Assembly: GCA_951640195.1 (NCBI GenBank) | Contig: OX621165.1 | Coordinates: forward strand, 1,240,001 to 1,304,000 | DNA: 64,000 nucleotides | Direction: 5' to 3' | Origin: Porpolomopsis calyptriformis | Lineage: Eukaryota; Basidiomycota; Agaricomycetes; Agaricales; Hygrophoraceae | Shown: positions 33,890 through 44,360 of the stretch, one piece after another | How positions within the stretch are numbered: the first letter of the stretch is position 1 | Layout of the letters: the number at the start of each line of letters is the position of its first letter | Notes under the pieces: model-generated | The model's input: only the letters and a program-made list of their open reading frames with translations | What the model was told of the DNA's origin: nothing | The model's database searches: none | Translations under genes and position numbers: made by a program

Positions 33890-36821
33890 ATGCCCAGGGA
33901 ATACGAACTCATTGTTCGTCAAGAGCCCAAGCAAGCTAGAATGTGTGGTGTTGGCGGTAAAGGTCCATTCTCTCGCTCTTCTACTTTCTTCCTTACCAAT
34001 GGCTTGCCTCTCTTTTAGCCGATCGACGCCCTATCGACCCGCCACCGATCATTCAGCTCCTCGTCATAGATCCTACAGCCTCGAAACGTCCGCCCGGGAA
34101 CTCACCAGGCTCCACTCCTGGCTCTCCCATGTCAGATTCAAGTCCTACTTCAAGGTCAGTTTGGTCCTAGCTAAATTTACTTGCGGCAACTCAATCACCT
34201 GCCCCTCAGGCATGGTACTTCCACCTCCCCGACAGACGACCAGAACCCCAACCAAAACAACGCAGTTAACTCACGACACGCCCAAAACTTTCTTCAAAAT
34301 CCCTACTACTTCATGTTTGCGAGTCTGGCCAAGCCAGACGACGATGCAGAATTACATTGGCTCAAAGTATGAATCTCTCATACTGCCGTATCTCTTCCTC
34401 TGATGTACGTACAGGACGGTCGCACGCGTTGTACAACGGGCTCCGTCGTCTCCTCGCTTTATCATTTAAAGGACACAGAAAACCACAACGAAGATGCTGG
34501 TTTCTTTGTCTTTCCTGATCTAAGTGTCAGGACAGAAGGCAGCTACAGGCTCAAGTTGAGCTTGTTTGAAGTTGTTGGGTGAGTATCTTTGTCGATCAAA
34601 TCTTCAGTGAGGCAAAGTATGGATCTGAGTGGCGGTGATCACTTTTTGCTCGGCATTCAACCCCGATCCCCCATTCTCCTTCGCTTTAACTAACATCTCA
34701 TTCTGCAGAAATAATGTATGCCATTGCAAATCGATACATTCCGCGCCATTTTATGTCTACACCGCAAAAAAGTTCCCTGGAATGGAAGGTATCTCCTTTT
34801 CTCCTCTCGTATCATCCCAATCACACTCCATAATCCTAGAATCGACACCCCTCTCTTGCTCCCTCGCAGACCAAGGCATCAAGATTCGCATCCGGAAAGA
34901 TATTCGCGTGCGCAAACGGCCTATACAAGCGCTCGAGCGTCCTCTCCCTCTACCTTTGGATGAGTCTTCCCCTGAAAATGAAGACGACGCCGATCACAAT
35001 GGTGCTGACGAGGATTCGCGTAAAGCGAAAAGATCGTCAGAGAGACGCGACCCCAAAAGAAGCCGCTTCGAACATTGCCACGACAATGTTCCTGTTGTAT
35101 CTCCTGACACACCAGGTAGACAAGAGCATGCACCATGGTCGACCGCCACTCTTGATCCTGTGACAGGCGCTTCTGGGACTGGAACTCCGCAAGTCATCCC
35201 TCCCCCACCTCCGCCAGGTAGCGAACAACCCAATATTGGAGTTGGCCTCCCTGGACCGTCTGTCTATGATGGGAGGGGTGGCGGGGGAGGTTATCATCCT
35301 TACGATCCACCACATCAGCAGCATTCCAACCACGGGCATCAGGGATATAGATCGACCGAACCACTACCGCCTCCTTCACAGCACCCCGCCACCGCATACC
35401 CTCCGCCGCATACCCAATTCGGCCCACCTCCTGGTCAGCATATCCCACCCCCACCCCCACACATACGTCCATCCAGTCAGCACATACCTCCCCCGCCACA
35501 GCACGGAGCACCAGTTCCAGCGTCGCAGCATATACCCCCACCTCCTCCGTCAGCAACACATAATATTCCTCCTCCACAACATTCACACATTCCCCCAGGG
35601 TCTTCACACCTTGGACACATCCCCCCGCCTCCACATGGGCATCACAGTGCTGCTCCCCTCCCACCTCCACCTCCGAGCCAGCCGAGCTATGCACCCTATC
35701 CCGGCGGATGGGGTGCCCCACCCCCTCCACCACAGCCGGCGCAGGTATACGATCCGTATCCGCATCACTCGCATCATCCACAACCGGCGCCTCACCATCA
35801 TCACCGGCAGCCACCTCCCCACCCTCATCTACCACACCAGCAACATTATGGACCACCGCCACCCGCACCTCAGCAGATACACCATGCCCCACCTCTGCCT
35901 CCACCGCCACCTTCACGATATGATTACCCGGCATCTGCATACGCGCCACAACCGCAACCGCCGTATAGCGCATATTACGACCAATTACCCCAACAGCCAG
36001 CTCAGCAACACCCTCTCTCTCCGCCGCCGACCGCATACGGGGCAAGTTCTCCTAGAATCGCTCCGCCACCAATTCCTACGACTGGCCAACAACAATCCGC
36101 TAATCCCGTTGGGGGGAGCTCGGGATATGGAGAGTATTCGTATTCCCGGGCATCGCCGCCGCCTGGTGGTAGAGGATACCAGCATCATCATCAATCCCAC
36201 CCGTATGGACCTCCTCCACCCAATGGTCCTGGGAATAGCTACCCCTCGGATAGATATCACCCTTCCGGTTACCATTATAATTATGGTCCGCCGCCTCCGC
36301 AACAGAACGAGTCGTGGGGCGCTTCTGGACAAGCGACACCAAGCCAAGTGCAAGGCACGCAAGGATATGCGCCGTGGGGTGGCGAAGCGTACGGCGGCGG
36401 GAGCACGAGTGCTAACGGAAGCAATGTGAGGGGTGGGGGGGATCCTGGGTTTGGAAACGGCAGCCCTAGCGGCGGAGGAGCGAGCGCGAGCGGGCTCGTT
36501 GGTGCCATTGGGAACCAAGGGGACCGGATTCAGCTGGCGCCATTGAGGGCTGGTCATGGAAGCACGTCTCCCCATACATTGCCAATCTCTTTGCCCGTTG
36601 CGTCTGGACCTTCTGGCTCAGGGGGATCGGGCGGTGGTGGCGCGAGTTATTCAGTTATGCAGAGCAATGGCCGAGCTGGGAATGGGGGAGGTTATGGTGG
36701 TGGAACGAGAGAGATTGGTGAGAGGGACCGCGAGAGGATTGGGGGTGGGCGAGAGGCAGAGAGAGGAGGGAAGAAGAATCCACTCAGCATTGGGAGTATT
36801 ATCTCTGAAGAGACTGAGTAG
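33890..36821 (+). CDS. Velvet-family regulator with a long Pro/His-rich tail
   Basis: Velvet proteins are fungal DNA-binding regulators of development and secondary metabolism. ATG 33890 starts [20 protein letters not shown]. After an intron (33963-34018) comes [17 protein letters not shown], then [15 protein letters not shown] (near 34290), [20 protein letters not shown] (near 34493), LSLFEVVG, and [20 protein letters not shown] (near 34860). This is a complete velvet domain, closest in pattern to VosA or VelB. An acidic and basic linker (near 34980-35080, with [13 protein letters not shown] as a likely nuclear signal) leads to a tail of about 550 residues rich in Pro, His, Gln and Tyr, then Gly and Ser, ending at TAG 36819-36821. 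The tail is in one long exon and much longer than the domain. There are about six introns in the domain. The family call is secure; subfamily is not. Confidence 0.9.
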
Positions 36822-36972
36822 ATATCCGTATTGAGACTGCTTAGTCGTTACAACCCAATTAGGAAATTTCCGACACCACTCACGTCATGCTCGAACTCTA
36901 GACTCGTGACCATCCCTGCCAAGCAGCAACCGTAGTTGTCGTGCGTTGCACTTCTGCTCTGGAGGGACTGGT

Positions 36973-37454
36973 AAAACTGAGTTTAAATTAGCAGACTACG
37001 CATAAATTCCTTCTAAAAAAGGAAAATCCCTACTAAAAGACATTGACCGTGACATTGTTTGTACCTGCCGAAGCAGCCGTAGCACTTTTAAGCTCAGTTT
37101 AGGACTCAGTTTACCTTACCTCCTCTGTCTCGATCACCTGAATGACAGATATTCAATCGTTCTCCACTTTGTTGGATGACCTCTCTAGAATTTTCATATG
37201 AGTTGTAATGTAGAAAAGGTCCATCCCACTGGCTAAAGGAGTGCTGCTGCTTCAGGCGAGCATGCTTGTTGGGTTGGGACATGAGGAAGTAATTGTGATC
37301 GATAAACTTTACCTTTAAACCCTGCTCAGTATGTGTCTGGCACGCTCGGCATTCAACCAAACAAAGTGACATTGTGTGACATCTCTCCCTTTTAGCAGGG
37401 CTTCTCCTTTTTTAGAAGGAATTTATGCGCGGTCTGCTAATTTAAACTCAGATA
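36973..37454. mobile_element. Small inverted-repeat element (MITE-like)
   Basis: The left end (36977-37039) and the right end (37389-37451) are inverted copies over about 63 bases with only a few mismatches, starting CTGAGTTTAAATTAGCAGAC. The element is about 480 bases and has no coding capacity. A 7-base direct repeat GACTGGT flanks it (36966-36972 and 37455-37461), which fits a target duplication of the hAT type (usually 8 bases), although the extreme termini do not match perfectly. It lies between the velvet gene and the Crinkler-like pseudogene. Confidence 0.75.
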
Positions 37455-37506
37455 GACTGGTCCCTGATAAAGCAAAGTGCACAGTATGACAATGAGTCCT
37501 GAGTTG

Positions 37507-40500
37507 ATGCTTATCAGGGTGGTCACTGGTCTACTCGAACTCAACTGCTTGTGTATTGGGGATCACCTGGATAAGATCCTTGTCGTCGACATTGATAGGG
37601 AGAAGACTATTGGCCATTTGAGAAAAGTGATCAAGGAAGAAATGAAACCAGTGTTTGACCACCTTTCTGCTGACTCGCTTGAGCTTTCCCTGGTAAGCGC
37701 TCTTTACTATTGCTGGTTCTACAAGCTTACGCTCATCTGAAGGTATCCATCTCTTACACTGATGTCAAAGTGCCAATAGAAGATCTGGGACAATCCGAGC
37801 CTCAGCCAATGCCTCCTACCACCCCACTGGCTGAGTTCTTTGCCTGACCTCCTGCACCTAAACACATTCATGTTCTCATGTGGACACCTGAATCTGGTAC
37901 TTTTCTCTGCATTCTTTCCCATGCTGGTCATCACTGATGTATATTTATCATTGTTGCCCTTGCGTCTGTTCATTTGACCATGACATCATTTCCTCTGCAC
38001 TCTATCTCACATGGTTCATCTTGTAGACAGCAGTGAGTAAGCCACTTGCAGTGCCAGATACAATTTGCTAATGGCTCGCTTCCTTTTCTCCTGTTACCCA
38101 CTTGAATTGCTCTGTGTTTTATCATCGACTGTTCATCCATCTTGCATGCCATTAAATGGCTGTTCTCATCTCTGGATTGTACACAATTGCCCTCCTGCAT
38201 TATTTGGAATGCATTTTTAATTGACTCAATCCCCCATACTGTCTTTGGATCTTGCGCGATTGTCTCATTTCCATCTGCTCATGTTCCCTCTGTTGGCCCT
38301 CCTGTCACCTGCATCACTTTTTCTCACTCACTATGTTTCTCTATTATCATTTCATGCTCCTTTATACTCGCCTGTTTCTCCCACCTGCTTTGCACATCAT
38401 CCCCACTCTTTGACTTTTGGACTTGCCCACTCACCTTCTCGCATGATATTGTACCCTATTTCCCATCTTACTTGCAGATGAGCCCCCATTTAAATGAGCT
38501 CGTTTTGATAGCAGCCAACCACTGCACACTCCTCCATCTAACATGACCCATGTTGAGGCAATCCCTGCTCCAATCAAAAGTATGTTGTGTCATTGTTCTT
38601 CTGACAGTGCTTGTGAATGTTCTTCAGCAGAATCACCCCCATAGCTATCTAAAGCGGATATACACACTGGTATAGCTCCTGCATTCAAGCCATTTAAATA
38701 GTACATAGAATATCTGGCTATGGGGAAACTGGATAGATACCTCGATTCTGTCTATCGCAAAGACAAGTTTGTTGTTCCTGGAATGACCATGTCGACCAAC
38801 CCACTGCTTCTCCTCCATGAACTTGGCAAGTCTACTGACAAGGAGTGAATAGAGCACCTGTTTCTCTCCAGTACCACATCTGTGATCCTAAACTGTACCT
38901 ACATGATAACATCTAACTGTTCTTGCAGTCAAATGTTTGAAACCTCAGGTGCTGGCAAAACCTGTCTTTTGCTTGAAGGTCTCTGCCATCATTGGGGATT
39001 TTATATTTCATGCACTACCAAACAAAGAGGAGCTGTATCCAGCTCTAAGGATTTTGAGGTGGCAGTTGAAATGTTGTGGTCAATGAGTACTTGGAATCAG
39101 GGCGCAAGTGACAAGGGTATTCAGAAGAATCGATACACAGCAAAACATGTCTTTGTGATATTATTGTGGGCCCATATCTTCATCCTTGACCAATGTATGT
39201 GCTCTCCCCATCTAGACAGATGTATCGGTGGCTCAGTGGCAATGGGTTCTCCTTCAAGCCATGCCTGCCTGTGATACCATTTTTGGTTGTGACATTTTTG
39301 TACAGCTCCTTTAGAGCCTCTGTAATGCTGACACCGACACTATGCTGGATTTTATCAAAACCACGCTCTTCCAGCTGGACTCCCTGCAACTGGATCTCTT
39401 TCCTTTGCCAAAGGGGTCTGCCCGCGCACCTCATTTCACTGTAGTCAATGAAGCTCAAGAGGCTACAGACCACTGTTAGAAATACTTCTGCTCTAGCACC
39501 AGGACCAATTTGCATCCCATTCTTCATGAGTTCTATGAGTTCTTCTACTCATTTGCAAGGATCAAAGGAATTATTCTCTGTGGCACAGGATTGTCAATGC
39601 AAATAGTGGAGAGCTCTGTGCATTCTAATTCCACACGGGAGACAGAATGGCCTACAGGCATTCAAGTTTTTACAGACACAGGACACTTCTTGCCTCATAA
39701 ACCATTTCAGAAGGATTACGTTCTCCACTATCTTTCACTATCTGATGATAATATCTCAGATGTGCGTTTACTGGAGCACATACTGTATTAGTTCTCTAGA
39801 CAGTGTGTTGTTGTTCAGGATCTGTTTGATCTGTGCTGACATGTGAAATTTTAGCCACCACCTCACAGCCAGTCTCATCAAGCTCCTACTCTACTCAGAG
39901 AATGTCCCACACCACTGTGTCCTCTCCGCTTTTGTCCAGAAAATAACTGGCTTCACACTCACAGATGCAATGGATTTGGAGGAGAAGGAGGATCAGATCC
40001 CATCTGACATGGCAGAAAAGATCCACCATTATGAACAACTTAGTTCAATCGAATGCATCTTCAACAATCCCAAAAGTTCGTATTGTGTTCTTTGGTTGAT
40101 TTGTGACTTGTTTGATAGGTTACTTGCTAGAACATGAATTGGTACAGTGCTTGATCAATATTGTCATGCATTGGACAATCAGAGGTTAGGCCACCTCAGT
40201 TCCCATTGAAAACCAAATGCATACTATCATTGCATTTGGTATTGGCCACCTTGTCAATATTTTACCCAATAAGGAGTTTAACCCCCACACTAACTATCCA
40301 GTGTATATTGATGAACCATTGGCTATTCTATATCTTAGGTCACTTCTTGAGGAGCAGCAGTTGACATTAATGAAGACATGGATCACCAACTCACTTTCTA
40401 CTGCTTGTAACAGATCATCGCTCAGTTTTACATTTGAGGAAGTTGTATTGATAGTATTGTTGGAAAAATTTGGTGACAAATTCACTGCTCTAGGTGACAT

Positions 40501-40723
40501 CTTCGATTTGCCCCAGGCATCAACCTTAAGGTCTAGGAAGGTTAGGTTGGTTTCTCTGCAGTGGGATACCAATAGTATGGTACATTGCCACCCCGTATCG
40601 TGGAATACAGGCAGTTCCAATTGGATTAGCTTAAAGGCTGAGTCCCCTGCCGACATACTCAGGTTCTTAGCAGATCCACATGGGAGAGTCGCCCTTTTCC
40701 CAGATACCCACTGTGGACCCAAC
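37507..40723 (+). pseudogene. Crinkler-like P-loop protein gene, decayed
   Basis: The start MLIRVVTGLLELNCLCIGDH followed by VVDIDREKTIGHLRKVIKEE (near 37590) matches the N-terminal ubiquitin-like domain of fungal Crinkler-type proteins. An exon after an intron at 37693 continues it. Later blocks are typical of the same family: VVPGMTMSTNPLLLLHELG (near 38770), a P-loop in ETSGAGKTCLLLEGLCHHWG (near 38942), HPILHEFYEFFYSFARIKGI (near 39514), YSENVPHHCVL (near 39896), and the C-terminal WDTNSMVHCHPVSWNTGSS region (near 40561). Several in-frame stops (for example near 37845 and 38846) and frame changes separate them. Fungal Crinklers are thought to act in host interaction or internal conflict; function here is not claimed. 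The 3' end is cut at about 40723 by an LTR-like sequence. Confidence 0.72.
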
Positions 40724-41088
40724 TGTTATAAACCAGTTGTTCAGAATGCATTTTACTTTGGGTGTTCTGTCCTAAGAGATATAGGGTATGGTTCCAAGTC
40801 CTTGTTATGAGTAGCTAACGAGGAATCAGACTTAAGGTCTGATACGTACAAAGGTACCCTTTATATACTGACTACTTATCTGTGTGAGTCAGTGTGACAT
40901 AATATGTGTAAGAGATAAGGGATGAGTCATTGTGATCGATGACGAATCATAAGGGGTTGAAACATAATGGAAATGAAGTGTGTCTGCATATGGATAGAGT
41001 AATGGGGAATCCCAGAGAAAGGCAATGGGGAATCCCAGCGAAAGAATGTGGGGAATCCCAAGATAAGATACAGGTTTGCATACGATAA
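40724..41088. repeat. LTR-like fragment at the break of the Crinkler pseudogene
   Basis: Coding similarity to the Crinkler family stops at about 40723, and a sequence starting TGTTATAAACC begins. It has a TATA-like stretch near 40860 and looks like the start of an LTR. Its other end was not found before 41089, where the chromodomain element begins, so it may itself have been split by that insertion. Confidence 0.4.
41002..41061. repeat. Three tandem TGGGGAATCCCA units
   Basis: The 12-base near-palindrome TGGGGAATCCCA occurs at about 41003, 41026 and 41050, with AGAGAAAGGCAA-type spacers. It sits just left of the chromodomain element. Confidence 0.7.
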
Positions 41089-41717
41089 TGTCATGAAATT
41101 GGCATTCACTCTCTTAAAATTCCTCTCTTTTCTTCGTTCTTTTCTTTTCTTTCTTATGCCAGTTCTTTTGGAGGGGAGGCTGTCTTTATTGGCAGTGGAA
41201 ACTACTTGTACAAAAGGAGGAATTCATGTCCAACTAGCTAATTATACTAGTCCGTCTTGGCAATCTCCTGCACCATACTGTCCCTCAAGAACTCTACAAA
41301 ACTCGACACTACTTGACCATCTATTGTGGCCAACTTATTACCCCAGTAGATTGCCCTATTGGTGTCACCACCGGAGGCCTGCAACTCGGCAGCCTTCCCT
41401 TCAATGAAACTCATCGCTATCTTTCTCGCTTCCTCACCCAACCAATTGTTGGTGGGACTCCACAACAAACTGGGAGGAATTTCTTCCTCCTCGATCTTGA
41501 CGTTGACATTAGTCAATGACAACGACAAATCTTCCACTAAGAATAAAGAGTCAACAATCACGAAGAAAGTGAGGGAATTGAGAAGCTTACCACTAGATAA
41601 AGAACTCAATGGACCAGGGGTCCAGGGACGGAAGGGGGGACTGGCAGCCTAGTCAACTGCCTCCTTCTTGACAGAAGGGAGGGAATCAGCCCACTTGTCA
41701 GACCCCCAATTAACCTG
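41089..41717 (+). repeat. 5' LTR of the chromovirus, left part
   Basis: It starts TGTCATGAAATTGG at 41089 and matches the 3' LTR from 63000 and the solo LTR from 59572. It is cut after 41717 by the young element; the match resumes at 54283. In the 3' LTR the two flanks are directly joined (AATTAACCTGCTCCTCC), which fixes the insertion point. Confidence 0.9.
41247..41717 (-). pseudogene. Antisense LTR gene, copy 1, 3' part
   Basis: This holds the last exon (41536-41247, ending at TAG) and most of the middle exon (from 41717 down to 41591) of a spliced gene that lies antisense in the LTR. The intron between them runs from GTAAGC to a TTCTTAG acceptor. The last exon encodes IEEEEIPPSLLWSPTNNWLG and AELQASGGDTNRAIYWGNKL, an unknown but well-conserved domain. 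The young element at 41718 separates this part from its 5' exons at 54283-54646. The function is unknown. Confidence 0.55.
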
Positions 41718-42750
41718 TATCAGGTGAAATATAAATACTTCACTTCTAGAACTACTGGAGTTGTACGTTAATCAAGTAAGTCCTAGTTGTTCGGGGGAGA
41801 TGTGAATTGATTGAGTAATGGACACTTCCTCCTTTGATGGGGCTTAAGTAATCCTTGGCTAGGATGTACAGATGAGCAGGCTATCCAAACCTAATGGATA
41901 GTATTGACTGGGAGAGCAAGAATGAAGTCAACGGCTGACTTAGAAGAATACGTATCACAGTGAGGTCTCTCTCCAATAAGGACTGAGACTTAGAGAATGT
42001 GATGAATAAGCAGGGGCTGAAGTAAGATAAGATAGTCCTCGGTGGCTATCTTCAACTTACAGAAATACGTCAAGGGGTGATTCCTAAGTTGGTTCTTAAC
42101 GTAAGAAGGCTTAGGCGAAATCACACAGGGTATAAGCTTAATAGACTAGACTAGATTGGATGTATTGACTACAGACAAGTAGTATCAATAAGAGGTAGTA
42201 CTAGGTACTGAGTACTAGGGGTGAGTTCAAGGGAAAGGGGAGAGTGGGGGAGGGGGGGGATAAAGTGGGGTAAAAGTGAACTGGAAGTGAACTTAACTCC
42301 TCACTGGTGAAAAGGGGGCCCTTTATATATGTTTGAGAACAATGGGCAGTGAGAACAATAGGAAATAAGAACAATGGATAAAAGAACAATGAGGAGTTTG
42401 AATTGTGACTCACTATGAGTCAGACAATGAGGAGAACAATGGAGGAGATTAATATGAGTCATAGTGACTCAGAGAACAATGGAGTGATGACAGAACAATA
42501 GAAAAATGGGATATGAGTCATTCTGACTCAGAGAATAATGGGGAAGAATGCTATTGTCCATGATAAGATAGCATAAGTAAAGATAGTGGTGTATCTTATC
42601 TGAGATAAGATAATGTGTGAGGGACAGTGATATCTTATCTAAGATAAGATAAGATAAGATAAGATAAAGGATATTTGAGCTATGGATGCTACTTGCTGAA
42701 TGCATGATCTTTGGTTAAGTTTGATACCAAATCAGTTTGGGATCATGACA
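41718..42750 (-). repeat. 3' LTR of the young element
   Basis: On the - strand it starts TGTCATGATCCC and ends CACCTGATA. It contains a run of GATAA repeats near 42640-42666 and a TTTATATA box near 42322 on the + strand (TATATAAA on the - strand), a plausible core promoter in the equivalent 5' LTR. Confidence 0.92.
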
Positions 42751-42826
42751 TCTGCAGGGGACAAAGAAATCACAACTGTCCTCAGTTGATTCTTGTATAT
42801 ACAATGTCTATCGACCTAGTAATCCT

Positions 42827-43387
42827 TTATACAGATGAGGTCTCATATTCGGTACAGCAAGGGAAGAACCTTCCCAACCATCCATTCCAGGGTTCCTTCT
42901 TTTCCATCCTAGCATCTTTCCGATCCACCACAAGCAAAATATCAATGTCTTCTCGCTCCAAACGTGCCTCCAACACCCAATACGATTTTGCGACGATCCA
43001 GACGCTAGTAATTATTGCTCGTCCTTGTCTTTGGACTTGGTTGCTTGGGTAGCGGAATTGAACAAGGGATCCCAGTTGAATAGGACCACCTTGAATACGG
43101 CTAAGACGGAAAACGAATCCATCCCAGTTGAGGGACTGAAAACCGCTTTGAAGTCGTTGAGCGGTGGCAAGTATAGTGGGGGTAGAGGTATTTTGAGGCG
43201 GGGGATATGAGTGGTCTGGGAGGATTAGGCCAGTTCTTGGCCCAGGGATATATATGGGGGGTGGCTGTTCGATTTCGACCGAGGCGCGAAAAAGCCGAGA
43301 TTCACGAAGGAGGGTACGCGTGGATGAGTTGGCGGTGTCCTTATAGTTAGATTCAGGGATAGATGCGAGGGAAGTGGATGATTGCAT
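42827..43387 (-). CDS. ORF4 of the young element, unknown protein
   Basis: An open frame between pol and the 3' LTR. ATG 43387 (MQSSTSLASIPESN) is the preferred start, giving about 186 residues; an in-frame ATG-less extension reaches 43477. The frame ends at 42827 with GRFFPCCTEYETSSV. The N-terminal half is Ser/Thr/Pro-rich (IEQPPPIYIPGPRTGLILPD). The C-terminal half, from LQSGFQSLNWDGFVFRLSRI, looks globular with alternating hydrophobic residues. No membrane segment or retroviral envelope feature is visible, although it lies in the env position. A CACGTG and a TATAAA box lie about 80-95 bases upstream of ATG 43387, so it may have its own promoter. I do not recognise a family. Confidence 0.55.
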   Translation of the reverse strand: MQSSTSLASIPESNYKDTANSSTRTLLRESRLFRASVEIEQPPPIYIPGPRTGLILPDHSYPPPQNTSTPTILATAQRLQSGFQSLNWDGFVFRLSRIQGGPIQLGSLVQFRYPSNQVQRQGRAIITSVWIVAKSYWVLEARLEREDIDILLVVDRKDARMEKKEPWNGWLGRFFPCCTEYETSSV

Positions 43388-43466
43388 TGTGACAAAAAGG
43401 GTAAAGGCTGAGGGCAGTGTTGGATAGCGGTGAGTGCGATATCGTGGCTTTGTGAACTGAACCCGG

Positions 43467-43480
43467 TTTATAGGCACGTG
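43467..43480 (-). promoter_or_regulatory. CACGTG and TATAAA upstream of ORF4
   Basis: On the - strand CACGTG (43480-43475) is followed two bases later by TATAAA (43472-43467), about 80 bases before ATG 43387. The arrangement resembles a compact fungal core promoter. This is a reading from sequence only. Confidence 0.4.
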
Positions 43481-43690
43481 ACTAGCCTGAGCTGAAATCT
43501 TAGTCGATCTTTTAACGATTCTGTCGCTTGTAGAGGGTTTACATATTTAATTATTTACCCAATGTCTCTCCTATTTACAGGGATTACTCCTAATAAGAGA
43601 TTCTTTCTGTGACATTGTGGTAAAAAAGAGTAAAAAGGACTATACAAAAATAAAACAAAGAATTGGTGGCGCGTGTATGAGGAAGGACTA

Positions 43691-44212
43691 CTACTCCCTA
43701 TCTAAGGGTTCTTCCTCCATGGGGCCATTGGCACCAATGAGAGATGAAGGAGGGATAATGACATTGGGGGGAAGGGGGGGAATAGATGGGATGAACGCGC
43801 TTTGCCCATATGCTGTTACATACCTAGACTCCCAGTATGTAGCTTGATCCATCCAATACTCAATCATTTCCGCCCTTGAACGTAGTGCTAGCTCCTGCCC
43901 TACAAGTTTGCCGTTGAGCTCAAAGAGCTCGCTCTCAAGCTTCCGAAGGTACACGTCTTGCTGATGTCGATCCCTAAGTAGGGTCGCGATGATTTCGTCC
44001 TTTGACGGATTAGCTGGTGCCTCATCCATTGCAGGCATGAGGGTATAAAGGGGTTGGTGGGGGTTATGGCAATCGTAGGCAGTGAGAGGTGGGGGCAGCA
44101 GTACGTGTGTCGTAGGTGGGGGGAGGTTGCTGGACGTGGCTTGGTTGTTTGGGTTTGCCTGGTCCCAGTTGAACCATTGGCGTTGTGCTTCAGCGGAATA
44201 GGGTGTCGACAT
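43691..44212 (-). CDS. ORF3 of the young element, unknown protein
   Basis: An intact 173-residue frame from ATG 44212 (MSTPYSAEAQRQWFNWDQ) to a stop at 43691, lying between pol and ORF4. The first 60 residues are rich in Asn, Pro and Gln. The middle (KDEIIATLLRDRHQQDVYLR and the following KLESELFELNGKLVG) is a likely coiled coil with heptad spacing. The end is Pro/Ile-rich. No membrane segment, zinc motif or enzyme motif is visible. It could be a structural or nucleic-acid-handling accessory protein, but that is a guess. Overlap with no other ORF and an ATG start support it as a real gene. Confidence 0.55.
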   Translation of the reverse strand: MSTPYSAEAQRQWFNWDQANPNNQATSSNLPPPTTHVLLPPPLTAYDCHNPHQPLYTLMPAMDEAPANPSKDEIIATLLRDRHQQDVYLRKLESELFELNGKLVGQELALRSRAEMIEYWMDQATYWESRYVTAYGQSAFIPSIPPLPPNVIIPPSSLIGANGPMEEEPLDRE

Positions 44213-44360
44213 GATGAGCGGTTTGATTTCGAGTGGAGGGGAGGGACTTTGCAGCAGGAGGTAGCTTGTCGTCGTCTAGATCGAAGGAAAGTAATAAGCG
44301 AGTGTGGGGGCATGCAGTTTACATCAGGTGGCTAGATCTGATCGACGATTTAAGTCTTGA

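Noticed and set aside
35194..36045. Long open frame of 283 codons on the - strand
   Set aside because: It lies opposite the repetitive Pro/His-rich tail of the velvet gene. CCN-rich repeats lack stops in several frames, and this frame shows no family or splice logic.
35236..36429. Open frame of 397 codons on the + strand in another frame
   Set aside because: Same low-complexity region as the velvet tail; the velvet frame continues directly from the conserved domain, so this is a shadow.
41002..41061. CRISPR-like array
   Set aside because: Only three 12-base units with similar spacers in a eukaryotic genome; not a CRISPR array.
42640..42666. GATAA repeats as a GATA-factor site array
   Set aside because: They are a simple tandem microsatellite inside an LTR; regulation cannot be claimed from this alone.
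42201..42705. Two small - strand ORFs (70 and 78 codons) repeated identically at 53733-54237
   Set aside because: They are identical because they lie in the two nearly identical LTRs. The sequence is low in complexity (GATAA and AACAATGG repeats), giving no evidence for a protein.
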